A stretch of DNA of 52,666 bases from an uncultured Verrucomicrobiota bacterium (GTDB taxonomy: Bacteria > Verrucomicrobiota > Verrucomicrobiia > Verrucomicrobiales > Verrucomicrobiaceae). The DNA lies in NCBI GenBank assembly GCA_903838675.1, contig CAILZI010000125.1:1-52666 (forward strand), in the 5' to 3' direction. Under the pieces are notes generated by a model. That model was not told the origin of the DNA, did not search any database, and saw only the letters and a list, made by a program, of their open reading frames with translations. Positions 42,340-51,285 of this stretch are shown here, in pieces (position 1 is the stretch's first letter; each line of letters starts with the position of its first letter). The position numbers were made by a program, and so were the translations under genes.

Positions 42340-43307
42340 CGACATACAGCACGAGCCATGACCTGACAAATCGTCAGAGACCAAGACACGCCCTAGCACT
42401 GGCTTTCGTCTTTCTGGCATTCGCCATTGCTCATTCCGCTCTCGGTCACCCGGCTGACCAGAGCGAGATGCGCGTGCGGCCGAAGCCGCACCAGCTGGAA
42501 ATCCGGCTGACGTTCAACATCCTCACGCTGACACGGTTTACCGGCATCGACACGGATGGCGATGGGAAGATCAGCATGGCCGAGCTCACTGCTGCGCAGC
42601 CGCGCATCGGCACGTATCTGAACCAGCACATTCATGTGGAGATCAACCGCAAGAAGGCTCTGCTGGGCTATGGCATGCGCATTGAGCCGGTGTGGCCAAA
42701 TCCTGCGCAGACACCGCCGATGACCGAGCCCGAGTATGCGGCGCGCAATGTGGACGTGACCTTTGTGCAAACCTTTGAGGGCAAGGTGCTGGAGGACTTC
42801 TGGCTGGGCTTCGAGATCTTCGAACAGACCGGGCCGATGCAGACGATCCACGCGCTCTTTGAGCAGGACGGGCGCATCGAGGACGTTTCCTTCAGCGTGC
42901 AGGAACCGGAGTATCTCTACGACACCGGTTACGCGAGCGATCCCTTTGTGCAGGAGGCGGAGAAGAAGCAGAAAGACGGCAACTCTGCCCCGAAGGAGGA
43001 AGAAATGCCCCTGCGGCCCGCTGCGGTACTGGCATCCGCGTCTCCCTTGGCGGCACCCGCTGCCAGCCCACCTGCTGGCACTGCCGCAGGCATGTCCGCA
43101 GCCAGCGTCGCCCCCATGGGCGGCAATCCAGCCGTGAAACTTGCCAGCCCCATTGATGCTGTTGCCACAGCTGAGCCCCCCAGTGCGGAGCGCTGGTGGA
43201 TGGTCCGTGCGGTCGTGATCATGATCATGCTCGTGGTGGGTCGCAAACTCCAGCTCAGCGCCCGTGCGCGACGTGTCAGTCCCCGCCGCCGACCACGGCC
43301 GAGGTAG
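42336..43307 (+). CDS. secreted EF-hand protein with C-terminal membrane anchor
   Basis: 323 aa from the ATG at 42336, in an ATGA overlap with the DUF695/RraB gene. A hydrophobic leader (ALALAFVFLAFAIAHSALG) is followed by an EF-hand-like loop DTDGDGKISMAEL near residue 68 and a beta-rich region of about 100 residues (VDVTFVQTFEGKVLEDFWLGFEIF). An Ala/Pro-rich linker, a membrane segment (MVRAVVIMIMLVVG) and a basic tail (RARRVSPRRRPRPR) complete it. A Ca-binding, inner-membrane-tethered periplasmic protein is likely. Function unknown. Confidence 0.6.
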   Translation: MTTYSTSHDLTNRQRPRHALALAFVFLAFAIAHSALGHPADQSEMRVRPKPHQLEIRLTFNILTLTRFTGIDTDGDGKISMAELTAAQPRIGTYLNQHIHVEINRKKALLGYGMRIEPVWPNPAQTPPMTEPEYAARNVDVTFVQTFEGKVLEDFWLGFEIFEQTGPMQTIHALFEQDGRIEDVSFSVQEPEYLYDTGYASDPFVQEAEKKQKDGNSAPKEEEMPLRPAAVLASASPLAAPAASPPAGTAAGMSAASVAPMGGNPAVKLASPIDAVATAEPPSAERWWMVRAVVIMIMLVVGRKLQLSARARRVSPRRRPRPR

Positions 43308-43361
43308 GCCGCCAGTGTTGGAAGCCGGCAACCGAACCCACTGAGCTTCAAGTCGAAACGA

Positions 43362-46300
43362 TCAACCGTTCGCGTCCATGGCCACAGCGGGCTGCGGCTG
43401 GACTTCGCCACGGAGTTCCGCGATCTGCCCTTTGAGAGTGGCGATTTTTTCAAGGAGGTTCGTCTCCTCGATCGCGGCGCGTTTGATGCGGTCTTCCCAA
43501 TGAGAGCCGCTTTCAGGGGCGCTGCCGTTTTGACTTTCCTGAACTGAAGGCAGGTGCGACCGGGTTCGGGCCCGAAGTTCCAGAGAACGGGAGTTTTGAC
43601 GCAGGAAATGCAGACGAGTCTCCTCGCGCTGAAGATCTTCGCGCAGTCGGCTGAGGCGGCTGTTTGGCCTGATCTCGCTGAGCAGCGAGCCGCCCGTTTT
43701 CGCGTCGGCGGCGGCCGGGTCATCGGATGAATTGATGGTTCGGGATATGGCGGAACCTTCGGCCTGGGCCTGACGCAATGAGGGGCCTGCGAATTCGGTC
43801 TTGCTGGACTGGAGACGCTCCATGATGTGACGCAGAGCCCCCAGCGCCAGGTGCATTTCATCGTTTGCGCTGCGAGATTCAGGTGAATCGGCCTCGGCAT
43901 GCTGCAAGCGATTCAGGCATTGATCCATGCGCTCCTTCCAGTCGAGCAATGCTGCGATCTGAGTTTCCCAGCCGCTGATCTGCTGGCGTGCCTCCCGGAT
44001 CTGTGCGGCGAGTGCTGCACTTTCCTGATCATGCAACTGGCGGGCGTCCTTGGACAAGGAGCGCAGTTCGTCATACATCACCCGCTCCTGCTGAGCAGAG
44101 GAGGTCAGTGTTTCGATTTCCTGGCGGAGTTCTTTTTCCTGAGCCGCCATCAGTTCCAGACGCTGGCGGGTTTCGGTCTCCTGATGATTGACGGCGTCAC
44201 AGCTTGCGGTGGCAGTGGCCAGCTGCTGGGTGATCTCGTTCAGGGCGGCATCAAGCTGGGCACGGCGCTGTGAAGCCTCGTCCACCTGACGGCCAAGGAC
44301 TCCCAGATGCTGCTCTGCGGCAGTCACGTTTGCCTGCCTGGATGTCAGCGCCTCCAGAGTGACCTTCAGGTCATGGGCCAGCAGGAGTTCCTGCGTCGCG
44401 GCATCGAGTGCGCTGCGGGTTTCCACCAGCTTTTGCTCCTGGCCGGCCAGGCTGGCAGAAGTGGTCGTCAGGCTCTGTTCCGTCGCCTGGACCGATGACT
44501 TGAGTTCGGAGAGCTTGGCGGAGGCCGAAGTGATTCCAGCCTGCTGTTCAGCCAGTTCCCTGCGGGCGGCCATGACTGCTGCCACGGCAGCCTCGTGCTC
44601 CTGCTGCGCCTGGCGGGCTCCAGCGGTGGAGGCTTCGCGTTCCTGTTCGCGCCGGGCTATCTGGGCTTCGACTTCACGCAGGATCATCTCCTGATTTTGC
44701 TGCCGCATGAGCAGATTTTCCACTTCATGGGTCAGGACCATCCGGTGCTCTTCGGCCTGCTGGCATTCGTGCAGCGCCTGCTGAAGTCTCACCGCAGCGG
44801 TGTCGATCTCCGCATGCCGGGATTCCAAACGGATGCCAGCCTCTTCATGCTGCTGGCTGAGACGCTGCAACGCAATCTCAGTGCCAATGCGCTCCTGGCG
44901 CAGCGCCTCGAGCTTGCTGGTTTGGTCCTGGGTCTGGGCCTCGAGCTGCTGGGACTGCTGCTCCAGCGCGTGAATGTGATCGCCAAGAATGGCTTCCTGC
45001 TCCTGACGCTCCTGCAGGGTCTTGGTAAGGGAGGCTAGACGCGCTTCGGCGGCCTGGCACTCTTCCTGAGTTCTCTGCAGCTGCTCTTCCGTGGTGGCAA
45101 GCTCGGCACGGCAGCCCTGCAGTGTGTCTGCGGTGGACTGCCGGGTGTTGACCAAAACGACGATCTCTGCTCCGAGCGTGCGGTGCTGCTCGCCCAATTC
45201 TGCCAGCCTGGTTTCCGTGTCAGAGATCTGGTCCTGCACCTGATGGTGTTTGACGCCAAGATCAACGAGCTCCTGGGCAAACTGCTGAATCTGCTGCGCT
45301 GACGCCGCTTCCTGCGTCTCGAGCTGGGCCACCGACCGGCCGAGGTCGGCCAGTTGCGTGGTGGCTTCCGTGCATTCATTCAAGGTGATGCCCAGCTTCT
45401 CTTCCACGCGGGCGAGTTCGCTCCTGCGGGAGAGCAGAGCCTGAGCGATGGTCTGCTCGCAGGCGCGCAGTTCATCCATTTCGGCCTGACTTGCCGCCCG
45501 CTGCTGACGGAGCATGGTCAATGTCTGCTCGTGCTGAACCGCTTCGGCCTGGAGTTCGCCCAGTGCCGCCGCCGCTGCCACTCGCTGGCCTGCCAGATCA
45601 TTGACCGCTTGCTGCAGATCCGCGTGTTTCTGGCTGGTCTGTTGTACGCCCTGCCGAGCTTCCTGCAGCCGCGCCCGCTCATCGGCGATGGCGCTGCGGG
45701 TGATGTTGAGGGATGTCTCGCTTTCCCGGCACTGAGCGGTGAGCTGCGTGAAATTTTGCTCCAAAACCTGATAGCGCGAAGTCAGATCCACGACATGGCC
45801 GGTGGCACGGCTACCGGCTTCTTCCAAATAGTTGAGACGCTCTTGTTTAAGCTTGAGGCTGGCCTCCGTCTGCTGGGCGCTCACCTCCAGCCGCGCAATA
45901 TTGATCGTCAGCTCCTGCTGCCGTGTTTCATGCCGGACCACCAGGCCGCGTGCCTCGACAATGCGCTCCTGCTGACGGGTGACTTCGTCAATCGCCTTCT
46001 GCAGAAGATCGGAAATCTCGGAACTGCGCTCTTCCAACTGTGCCGACTCCGCTTTCAAGCCTGTCAACTGCCTCGCCGATGCGGCCACCTGTGATTCCAC
46101 GGTCTGCTTGTGACTTTCCCATTCGCTGAGCTGTTGCTGAGTCTGTGCCAGCCGCCCCTGATCTTGCAGATAGCGGGCATTGATCTCCTGAAGCCGGCTC
46201 TGCAGCAGCTCCCGGTGTCCATTCAGTTTGCCCAGTTGATCATTCAGGCTTGTCTCAAGGCTGAGGAGGCGGTTCACTTCCGAAGTCTTCTGCTCATGCA

Positions 46301-46502
46301 GCCGTGACATTTGCCGCAACTCATGAGTCAGCGCCCGGTGCTGCTCTTGAACGGATTGCAATTCCGAGTGCCAGCGTTCGCAGGTTGCCTGGGCATCAGC
46401 AGCAGCGGCATTGAGCTCCACCAATCTGCCGGCAGGCATGCCAGGAATCCTAGGTGCCCTGGTCTCCCGACCCCCCTCAATTTCAAAAGCGATGTTGCTC
46501 AT
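43362..46502 (-). CDS. giant coiled-coil protein (1046 aa)
   Basis: From ATG at 46502 (MSNIAFEIEGGRETRAP). Nearly the whole length from residue 30 to about 860 is heptad-rich, Gln/Glu/Ala/Leu sequence (for example RLLSLETSLNDQLGKLNGH, EEHRMVLTHEVENLLMRQQNQ). No Walker A or B motif was found, so it is not an SMC ATPase. The C-terminal 180 residues are less regular (RSANDEMHLALGALRHIMERLQ...) and end in a short second coil. No signal peptide. It probably forms a filament or scaffold. Monocistronic, with an AT-rich upstream region and no visible partner. Confidence 0.8.
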   Translation of the reverse strand: MSNIAFEIEGGRETRAPRIPGMPAGRLVELNAAAADAQATCERWHSELQSVQEQHRALTHELRQMSRLHEQKTSEVNRLLSLETSLNDQLGKLNGHRELLQSRLQEINARYLQDQGRLAQTQQQLSEWESHKQTVESQVAASARQLTGLKAESAQLEERSSEISDLLQKAIDEVTRQQERIVEARGLVVRHETRQQELTINIARLEVSAQQTEASLKLKQERLNYLEEAGSRATGHVVDLTSRYQVLEQNFTQLTAQCRESETSLNITRSAIADERARLQEARQGVQQTSQKHADLQQAVNDLAGQRVAAAAALGELQAEAVQHEQTLTMLRQQRAASQAEMDELRACEQTIAQALLSRRSELARVEEKLGITLNECTEATTQLADLGRSVAQLETQEAASAQQIQQFAQELVDLGVKHHQVQDQISDTETRLAELGEQHRTLGAEIVVLVNTRQSTADTLQGCRAELATTEEQLQRTQEECQAAEARLASLTKTLQERQEQEAILGDHIHALEQQSQQLEAQTQDQTSKLEALRQERIGTEIALQRLSQQHEEAGIRLESRHAEIDTAAVRLQQALHECQQAEEHRMVLTHEVENLLMRQQNQEMILREVEAQIARREQEREASTAGARQAQQEHEAAVAAVMAARRELAEQQAGITSASAKLSELKSSVQATEQSLTTTSASLAGQEQKLVETRSALDAATQELLLAHDLKVTLEALTSRQANVTAAEQHLGVLGRQVDEASQRRAQLDAALNEITQQLATATASCDAVNHQETETRQRLELMAAQEKELRQEIETLTSSAQQERVMYDELRSLSKDARQLHDQESAALAAQIREARQQISGWETQIAALLDWKERMDQCLNRLQHAEADSPESRSANDEMHLALGALRHIMERLQSSKTEFAGPSLRQAQAEGSAISRTINSSDDPAAADAKTGGSLLSEIRPNSRLSRLREDLQREETRLHFLRQNSRSLELRARTRSHLPSVQESQNGSAPESGSHWEDRIKRAAIEETNLLEKIATLKGQIAELRGEVQPQPAVAMDANG

Positions 46503-46704
46503 AAGTAAGTGATTTCGTTGCGGCAATTCCTCAACTTACATCAATATTATGTACCGGTTAAGTGATTTTTTTGAAATTTTTCACACTAAACTGGGTCTCT
46601 TTGTAAAAAACAACACCCTCCACTGAGCAAAGCACCTTTTTTAGCGCTTAACAATGTAAAAAAACACGACAGGAACCGCTCAGCCCCTGGTTCCCAAACT
46701 CCCT
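46503..46704. promoter_or_regulatory. AT-rich intergenic region upstream of the coiled-coil gene
   Basis: About 200 bases, strikingly AT-rich compared with the rest of the window, containing CAATATTATGTACCGG and several A or T runs. It contains the promoter of the coiled-coil gene and the 3' end region of the MBL-fold gene. I could not assign exact -35/-10 boxes. Confidence 0.45.
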
Positions 46705-47592
46705 TTAGCGGCCTTTCTCACAGTACAAACGAACGCCATCGGCACACATCGAAGTGACATTGGCGTCTTCACCTTTGCGCCAGAGATCCTCATCAACACC
46801 TGCCTGCATGGCGATCGCATGTTCGGCGGCGGCATAGTTGCGGCGGTTTTCCTCCACGCTCACACCCGCCTCGAAATCAGCGGCCACGCGTTCATAAACC
46901 TCAAAAACACGCTGGCGATAGGTGCTCAGATGCCATGCGACATCTTCCACCGCACCGAAGTGCGTGAGGTAGAGCGTTTTGAAATTGGCAGCCAGGAGAC
47001 GGTCCAGGGACTGCCCATAGGCGACGGGGTCAAACTGCGGCGGCGCTGCGGTGACGGACAGGTAGCGGCTGTGCTCCAGGCGCATGCCTGCCACGTCGCC
47101 CGCGAAGCAAATGTTGCCTACGATGAATGCGTGATGATGCCGCGCGTGGCCGGGCGTGTCCCAGGCGGTGATTTCGATTTCACCGAGTTTCACACTTTCA
47201 CTGTCCTGCAAGGCGACCACGCGTTCGGCGGGCGCTGGCAGCATGTCGCCCCAGAGCGTGTCCATGAGATCGCCATAGACCATGCGCGCGCTGTCGATGA
47301 GTTTGGAAGGATCGATGAGATGCCGCGTGGCATTGGGGTGGCAGTACACTGTGGCCCCCTGCTGCGCGAACCATCCGGCGGCACCGGCATGGTCGAGATG
47401 AATGTGGGTAACGAAGACTTTTTTGATGGCGGATTCATCGACTCCGACGGCACGAATCGCGGCGCGCAGTGTTTCCAGAGTCGAGCCCGGGCCGGTTTCG
47501 ATCAGCGCGTACTCTCCACCGCTCTCGATGAGGAAAGCGGCGATGAGGCCCGGGATGTTTTGGAAGCGGAGATCGAGGGTGTGGATGCGCAT
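46705..47592 (-). CDS. MBL-fold metallo-hydrolase
   Basis: 295 aa. Zinc-ligand motifs are THIHLDHAG near residue 62 (HxHxDH), DTPGHARHHHAF (His), CFAGDVAG (Asp) and YLTHFG (final His). The N-terminal LIESGGEYALIETGPGSTLETL is common in RNase Z/glyoxalase-II-like enzymes. It is probably a cytosolic thioesterase or lactonase-like hydrolase; the substrate is unknown. It lies downstream of korB on the same strand, separated by the REPIN at 47647-47784, so co-transcription is uncertain. Confidence 0.88.
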   Translation of the reverse strand: MRIHTLDLRFQNIPGLIAAFLIESGGEYALIETGPGSTLETLRAAIRAVGVDESAIKKVFVTHIHLDHAGAAGWFAQQGATVYCHPNATRHLIDPSKLIDSARMVYGDLMDTLWGDMLPAPAERVVALQDSESVKLGEIEITAWDTPGHARHHHAFIVGNICFAGDVAGMRLEHSRYLSVTAAPPQFDPVAYGQSLDRLLAANFKTLYLTHFGAVEDVAWHLSTYRQRVFEVYERVAADFEAGVSVEENRRNYAAAEHAIAMQAGVDEDLWRKGEDANVTSMCADGVRLYCEKGR

Positions 47593-47646
47593 GGGGGAAC
47601 GATCAAGAAGGGCACGATGAATGCGGCGTCAAGGGGGCTGCTCACC

Positions 47647-47784
47647 ATTTGGAGTGCGGTCGCGCAGTGAGGAACGAACGCAGCTACCGCTTTCCGAAGG
47701 GTGATGCGCTTTCGTTGATCGCGATGAGACATTCGACACCACGAGACGCACGAAAGCGGCAGCTTCGCGGCCGCACTCCAAATT
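47647..47784. repeat. REPIN-like palindromic element
   Basis: ATTTGGAGTGCGG (47647-47659) and CCGCACTCCAAAT (47771-47783) are perfect 13-bp inverted ends. Inside, GCTACCGCTTTC (47683) and GAAAGCGGCAGC (47752-47763) form a second, near-perfect inverted pair. About 57 bases of less symmetric sequence lie in the middle. Two REP units facing each other is the REPIN layout. It differs in sequence from the RAYT element at 51157. Confidence 0.65.
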
Positions 47785-47867
47785 TTAGCAGTTACGCAGC
47801 GCCAGACCCCGCCTTGGTGGCGAAGCCAACTTGAAACTTGAGACCTTAATCTTGAAACTCAAATCCC

Positions 47868-48776
47868 CTACCTCATCGTCTCAAAGCGCTTCTTCAGAAT
47901 TTCCTTCTGCGACGCACCGCCGAGCTTGGACTGGGTGTCGTCGATCCACTTCTGCTCAAGAGCATTCTTCGTGGGGCGACTGACCTGGTAGTACACACCG
48001 AATTTTCCGGGGGCGAGGTTTTCGGCCATCTTGTAGGCTTCGACGTCGTTGGTCACGTCGTGCTGTGTTTCGTCGATGATGTCGTAGGTGCCGCCTTTGC
48101 GGGGCGTGCTGTCATCAAACGCACCGGCGTAGAACATGACGCACTCGCTGAGGCACTCGACGACGCTGAAGCCGTCATGCAGAATGGCGCGCTCAAACAT
48201 GGCTTCCATGTGCTTCACCTGCGCGGCATGCGTGCGGGCGATGAACGTGGCGCCGCTGGCGAGGAGCTGGCGCATGGGGTTGATCGGGCGGTCGATGCTG
48301 CCGGTGGGGTCGGTCTTGCTCTTGAAGCCGATGGGGCTCGTCGGGCTGGTCTGCTTCTTGGTCAGGCCATAGACGAAGTTGTCCATGATGACGTAGGTGA
48401 GCTTGATGTTTTTGCGCGCGGCGTGGTTGAGATGGTTGCCGCCGATGGAGAAGCCGTCACCGTCACCGCCGAAGACGAAAACGTGCACGTCAGGGCGGCT
48501 CAGCGAGATGCCGGTGGCCAGCGGCAAAGCACGGCCGTGGATGAAGTGGATGCCGTGCGTGTTCATGAAATACGGGAAGCGGCTGGAGCAGCCGATGCCG
48601 GCCACGCAGACGATGTTTTCATGCGGGTATTGGAGCTTCTCCAGCACGCGGTAAAAGATGTTCAGCACGGCGAAGTCGCCGCAGCCGGGGCACCACGTCG
48701 GATGGTCGGCGGTGAGGGCTTTTTTGGTGAGCTTGTCCGTGGCAGGAGCTGCAAGAGTAACGAGGTCGGTGGACAT
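47868..48776 (-). CDS. korB: 2-oxoglutarate:ferredoxin oxidoreductase subunit beta
   Basis: 302 aa. Thiamine-diphosphate-binding subunit: HPTWCPGCGDFAVLN (near residue 26), GIGCSSRFPYF, HGRALPLATGISLSRPD and the GDGDGFSIGGNHL TPP/Mg site followed by NFVYGLTKKQTSPTSP. The Cys-Gly-Cys CPGCGD motif and two other Cys may hold an iron-sulfur cluster. With KorA it oxidatively decarboxylates 2-oxoglutarate (or another 2-oxoacid) with ferredoxin and CoA, as an alternative TCA-cycle step. It lies 41 bases after korA. Confidence 0.93.
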   Translation of the reverse strand: MSTDLVTLAAPATDKLTKKALTADHPTWCPGCGDFAVLNIFYRVLEKLQYPHENIVCVAGIGCSSRFPYFMNTHGIHFIHGRALPLATGISLSRPDVHVFVFGGDGDGFSIGGNHLNHAARKNIKLTYVIMDNFVYGLTKKQTSPTSPIGFKSKTDPTGSIDRPINPMRQLLASGATFIARTHAAQVKHMEAMFERAILHDGFSVVECLSECVMFYAGAFDDSTPRKGGTYDIIDETQHDVTNDVEAYKMAENLAPGKFGVYYQVSRPTKNALEQKWIDDTQSKLGGASQKEILKKRFETMR

Positions 48777-48817
48777 GGTGGTTGGGAAAATGGAAGGTTG
48801 AATGCTGCGAAGCAGGC

Positions 48818-50604
48818 CTATGCGGCCATGATTTTTTCGACACCGGTGACGATCTCGCGGATGCGGAAGGCGAGGCCGTCGGTTTTGCAGACGGACTGGA
48901 TGCGCGGGTCCGCGAGGCTCGCGCGCAGCAGGGTGGCGAGCTGACCGTAGCCGTAGAGACCGGAGTCATTCATCTCGACGCAGATGACGTGTTTGAACTT
49001 CTTGAAGAGTCCATCCAAACCATCGGGCATGGGGTGCAGGTGGCGCAGGTGCAGGGCACCGGCCTTGTGGCCTTCGGTGCGCAGGCGATCCACGCTCTCC
49101 TTGATGGGGCCGTAGGTGCTGCCCCAGCCGATGACGAGGACGTCGCCGGCCTGGTCGCCGTGAATCACGGGCAGCGGGAGTTCTTTGGAAAGCTGCACCA
49201 GCTTGTTGCGGCGCTTGGCGGTCATCAAGGTGTGCATCTTGGGGCTGCCGCTGGGGTGGCCCATTTCATCATGCTCAAGGCCGGTGGAGACGGGGTATTT
49301 GCCGCCTGCCATCTTGGAGCCGGGAGGTGCGTGCTGCGTGATGGCGTCCAGCGGATAAGGCTTGAAGCCCTCGGGGCGGGTGGAGATGTCCAGGGTGGGT
49401 TCGACCCAATGCTTGTCCAGATCGGGCTCTTCAAAGGCCTCGATGCGGCTGCTCAGCGCCTGATCGCTCAGGATGATCACCGGGCAGGAGTACTTCTTCG
49501 CCAGCTTGCCGGCTTCCAGCGCGATGTAGAAGCAGTCTTCGACGTCCTTCGGTGCGAGCACGATGCGCGGGCTGTCGCCATGGCTGCCGTAGATGGCCTG
49601 CATCAGGTCGGACTGTTCCACGCTGGTGGGCAGACCGGTGGACGGGCCGCCGCGCTGCACGTTCACCACGATGAGCGGGATCTCCGCCATGCTGGCGTAG
49701 CCGAGCGCCTCCATCTTCAGGCTGAGACCCGGGCCGGCACTGCCGGTGATGGCGAGATGCCCCGCGAACGCGGCACCGATCGTCATGGACACGGCGGCGA
49801 GTTCGTCCTCCGCCTGCACGTAGAGGCCGCCATACTTCGGCAGCTCGAGCGGAGCGTTTCCATGATGGACGACCACGGGGTGATGGGATACGCGGAGCCG
49901 TAGCGCACGCCAGCGGCGATGAGGCCGAGCGTGAGCATCTGGTTGCCATCCGCGCTGATGCGGTGCGCGCCATGGGCCTCTCCGGGCACGAAGGCAAATT
50001 TTTCGACATCGCCCACCTGGTAGGCAAAGCCGGCGTCAAAGGCCAGGAGTGCATTGCGCAGCACGCTTTCGTCCTTGCGGCCAAACTGGCGGCTGACGAT
50101 GCCCACCAGCTTTTCCTTGTCGAGATTGAAGACGGCGCAGACCATGCCGAGAACGAACATGTTCTTGCCACGGTCACGGGTGGAACCACCGACGGCCTCC
50201 ACGGTGGCGGAGGTAAATGGCACGCCGATGTGGATGATGCCACGCTCGTTTTTAACATCTTCCGGCCCCATGTCCGCGGTGTCGTAGAAGCAGATGCCGC
50301 CATCGCGCAGCGCGGCGATGTGGTTTTCGTAGCTGTGCTTGTAAAAGGCCACGAGCACGTCGGCTTCATCGCCCTCATGCAGCACCTCGCCAGAGCCCAA
50401 ATGCACCTGGAAAATGGAGGGACCGCCCGAGATGGTGGACGGGATGGTCATGTAGGTCATCACTTCCTGCGCCGTGCGGCCGGCCAGACGGGCGAGGAAG
50501 CCGCCGATGGACTGAATGCCGTCCTGGGAATTGCCTGCGAGGCGGATGACGGCGTTGCGCAGGGAGGTGGGAGAAGACGACGAAGGAGCTGTAGCTGAGG
50601 ACAT
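48818..50604 (-). pseudogene. korA: 2-oxoglutarate:ferredoxin oxidoreductase subunit alpha, frameshifted
   Basis: One gene split into two frames: 50604 down to about 49845 (N-terminal gamma domain, LAGNSQDGIQSIGGFLARLAGR, then GLIAAGVRYGSAYPITPWSSIMETLRS) and about 49850 down to 48818 (ELPKYGGLYVQAEDELAAVSMTIGAAFAGHLAITGSAGPGLSLKMEALG...). Restoring one base near 49845, in CGCTCGAGCTG, gives the normal R-S-E-L-P-K-Y-G-G join and a full fused gamma-alpha chain of about 595 aa, the usual length. Both halves are otherwise well conserved, so a single-base sequencing or assembly error is more likely than decay. Start at 50604. Partner of korB. Confidence 0.85.
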
Positions 50605-50781
50605 GGTTGGAATGCGGGCATGGTGGGTGCCCGCAGGTTGGTTGGCTGAGGAAACGCGATTCTAGGAGGTCTTTTGCAGCCGTCCATATCGTTGAGTGGC
50701 TTTTTTCTGCGATGCCCGACCGGGAAGATCACGTGGATGGGCTGGGCGGGCATAACGACGAGATGCCGTTGACTCAGCGAC

Positions 50782-50810
50782 TCGACAAATCCTGTCCATT
50801 ACGATAGAAT
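50782..50810 (+). promoter_or_regulatory. leaderless-type promoter of the second antitoxin gene
   Basis: TCGACA at 50782-50787 and TAGAAT at 50805-50810, 17 bases apart, with exactly six bases before the ATG at 50817. The layout copies the promoter at 25311-25338. Confidence 0.65.
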
Positions 50811-50816
50811 CAAGCC

Positions 50817-51098
50817 ATGACAGCTACGGTTAAGCACATCAAAAAGGCAATCGACAGCCTCGCCCCTGATGAGGCGAGAGAGCTTTTCCAGGAGCTTCGG
50901 CGTGATTTTAAACTCACCGAGGACGATCAAGCGGACAAAGAAGCCTCGATCGAGGCCGAGTGGGACGCCGAGATAGATACCCGTGTGAAGGAGATTGAAA
51001 ACGGCACCGTCCAGTTGCTCACCGCTGAGGAGTCTGAACGTCGTTCGGATGCTGTGTTTGCCAGATTGGGTATCGAGCGTCCTGTTTACAGGCCATGA
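50817..51098 (+). CDS. addiction-module antitoxin, orphaned
   Basis: 93 aa, paralog of the antitoxin at 25345: SLAPDEARELFQEL, IEAEWDAEIDTRVKEIENGTVQLL and a terminal LGIERP. Its stop TGA overlaps the toxin start in ATGA (51095-51098), the usual arrangement. The toxin is truncated by the RAYT element, so this antitoxin now has no intact partner in this window. It could cross-talk with the paralogous toxin at 25611, though sequence divergence makes this uncertain. Confidence 0.85.
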   Translation: MTATVKHIKKAIDSLAPDEARELFQELRRDFKLTEDDQADKEASIEAEWDAEIDTRVKEIENGTVQLLTAEESERRSDAVFARLGIERPVYRP

Positions 51099-51178
51099 CC
51101 GAATGGAACATTCATCCGTCTGCCCAGCAGGAACATGATGAATTGCTGCAAAAGCCCAACCCCAACGGGGTTGTGTAA
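51095..51178 (+). pseudogene. truncated RelE/ParE-type toxin
   Basis: ATGACCGAATGGAACATTCA encodes M-T-E-W-N-I-H, matching the start of the toxin at 25611 (S-D-F-N-I-H-P). After about 20 codons (ending around HDELLQK) the frame enters the left REP of the RAYT element at 51157 and stops at 51176-51178. No continuation of the toxin is found beyond the element at 51874, so the 3' part is lost. Confidence 0.82.
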
Positions 51179-51261
51179 TTGAGCCCAGGGTTCGTAGAAC
51201 CCTGGGTATGCGAACGACCACCCACCTTTCTCAAGGGCCAACCCCAACGGGGTTGCGTCCA
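51157..51261 (+). repeat. left REP-hairpin-REP terminal repeat of the RAYT element
   Basis: REP 51157-51173, hairpin 51184-51206, REP 51239-51255. It begins inside the toxin remnant. Inverted copy at 51769-51873. Confidence 0.88.
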
Positions 51262-51285
51262 CCGCCGCTGGCCGTCTGACGCCTC

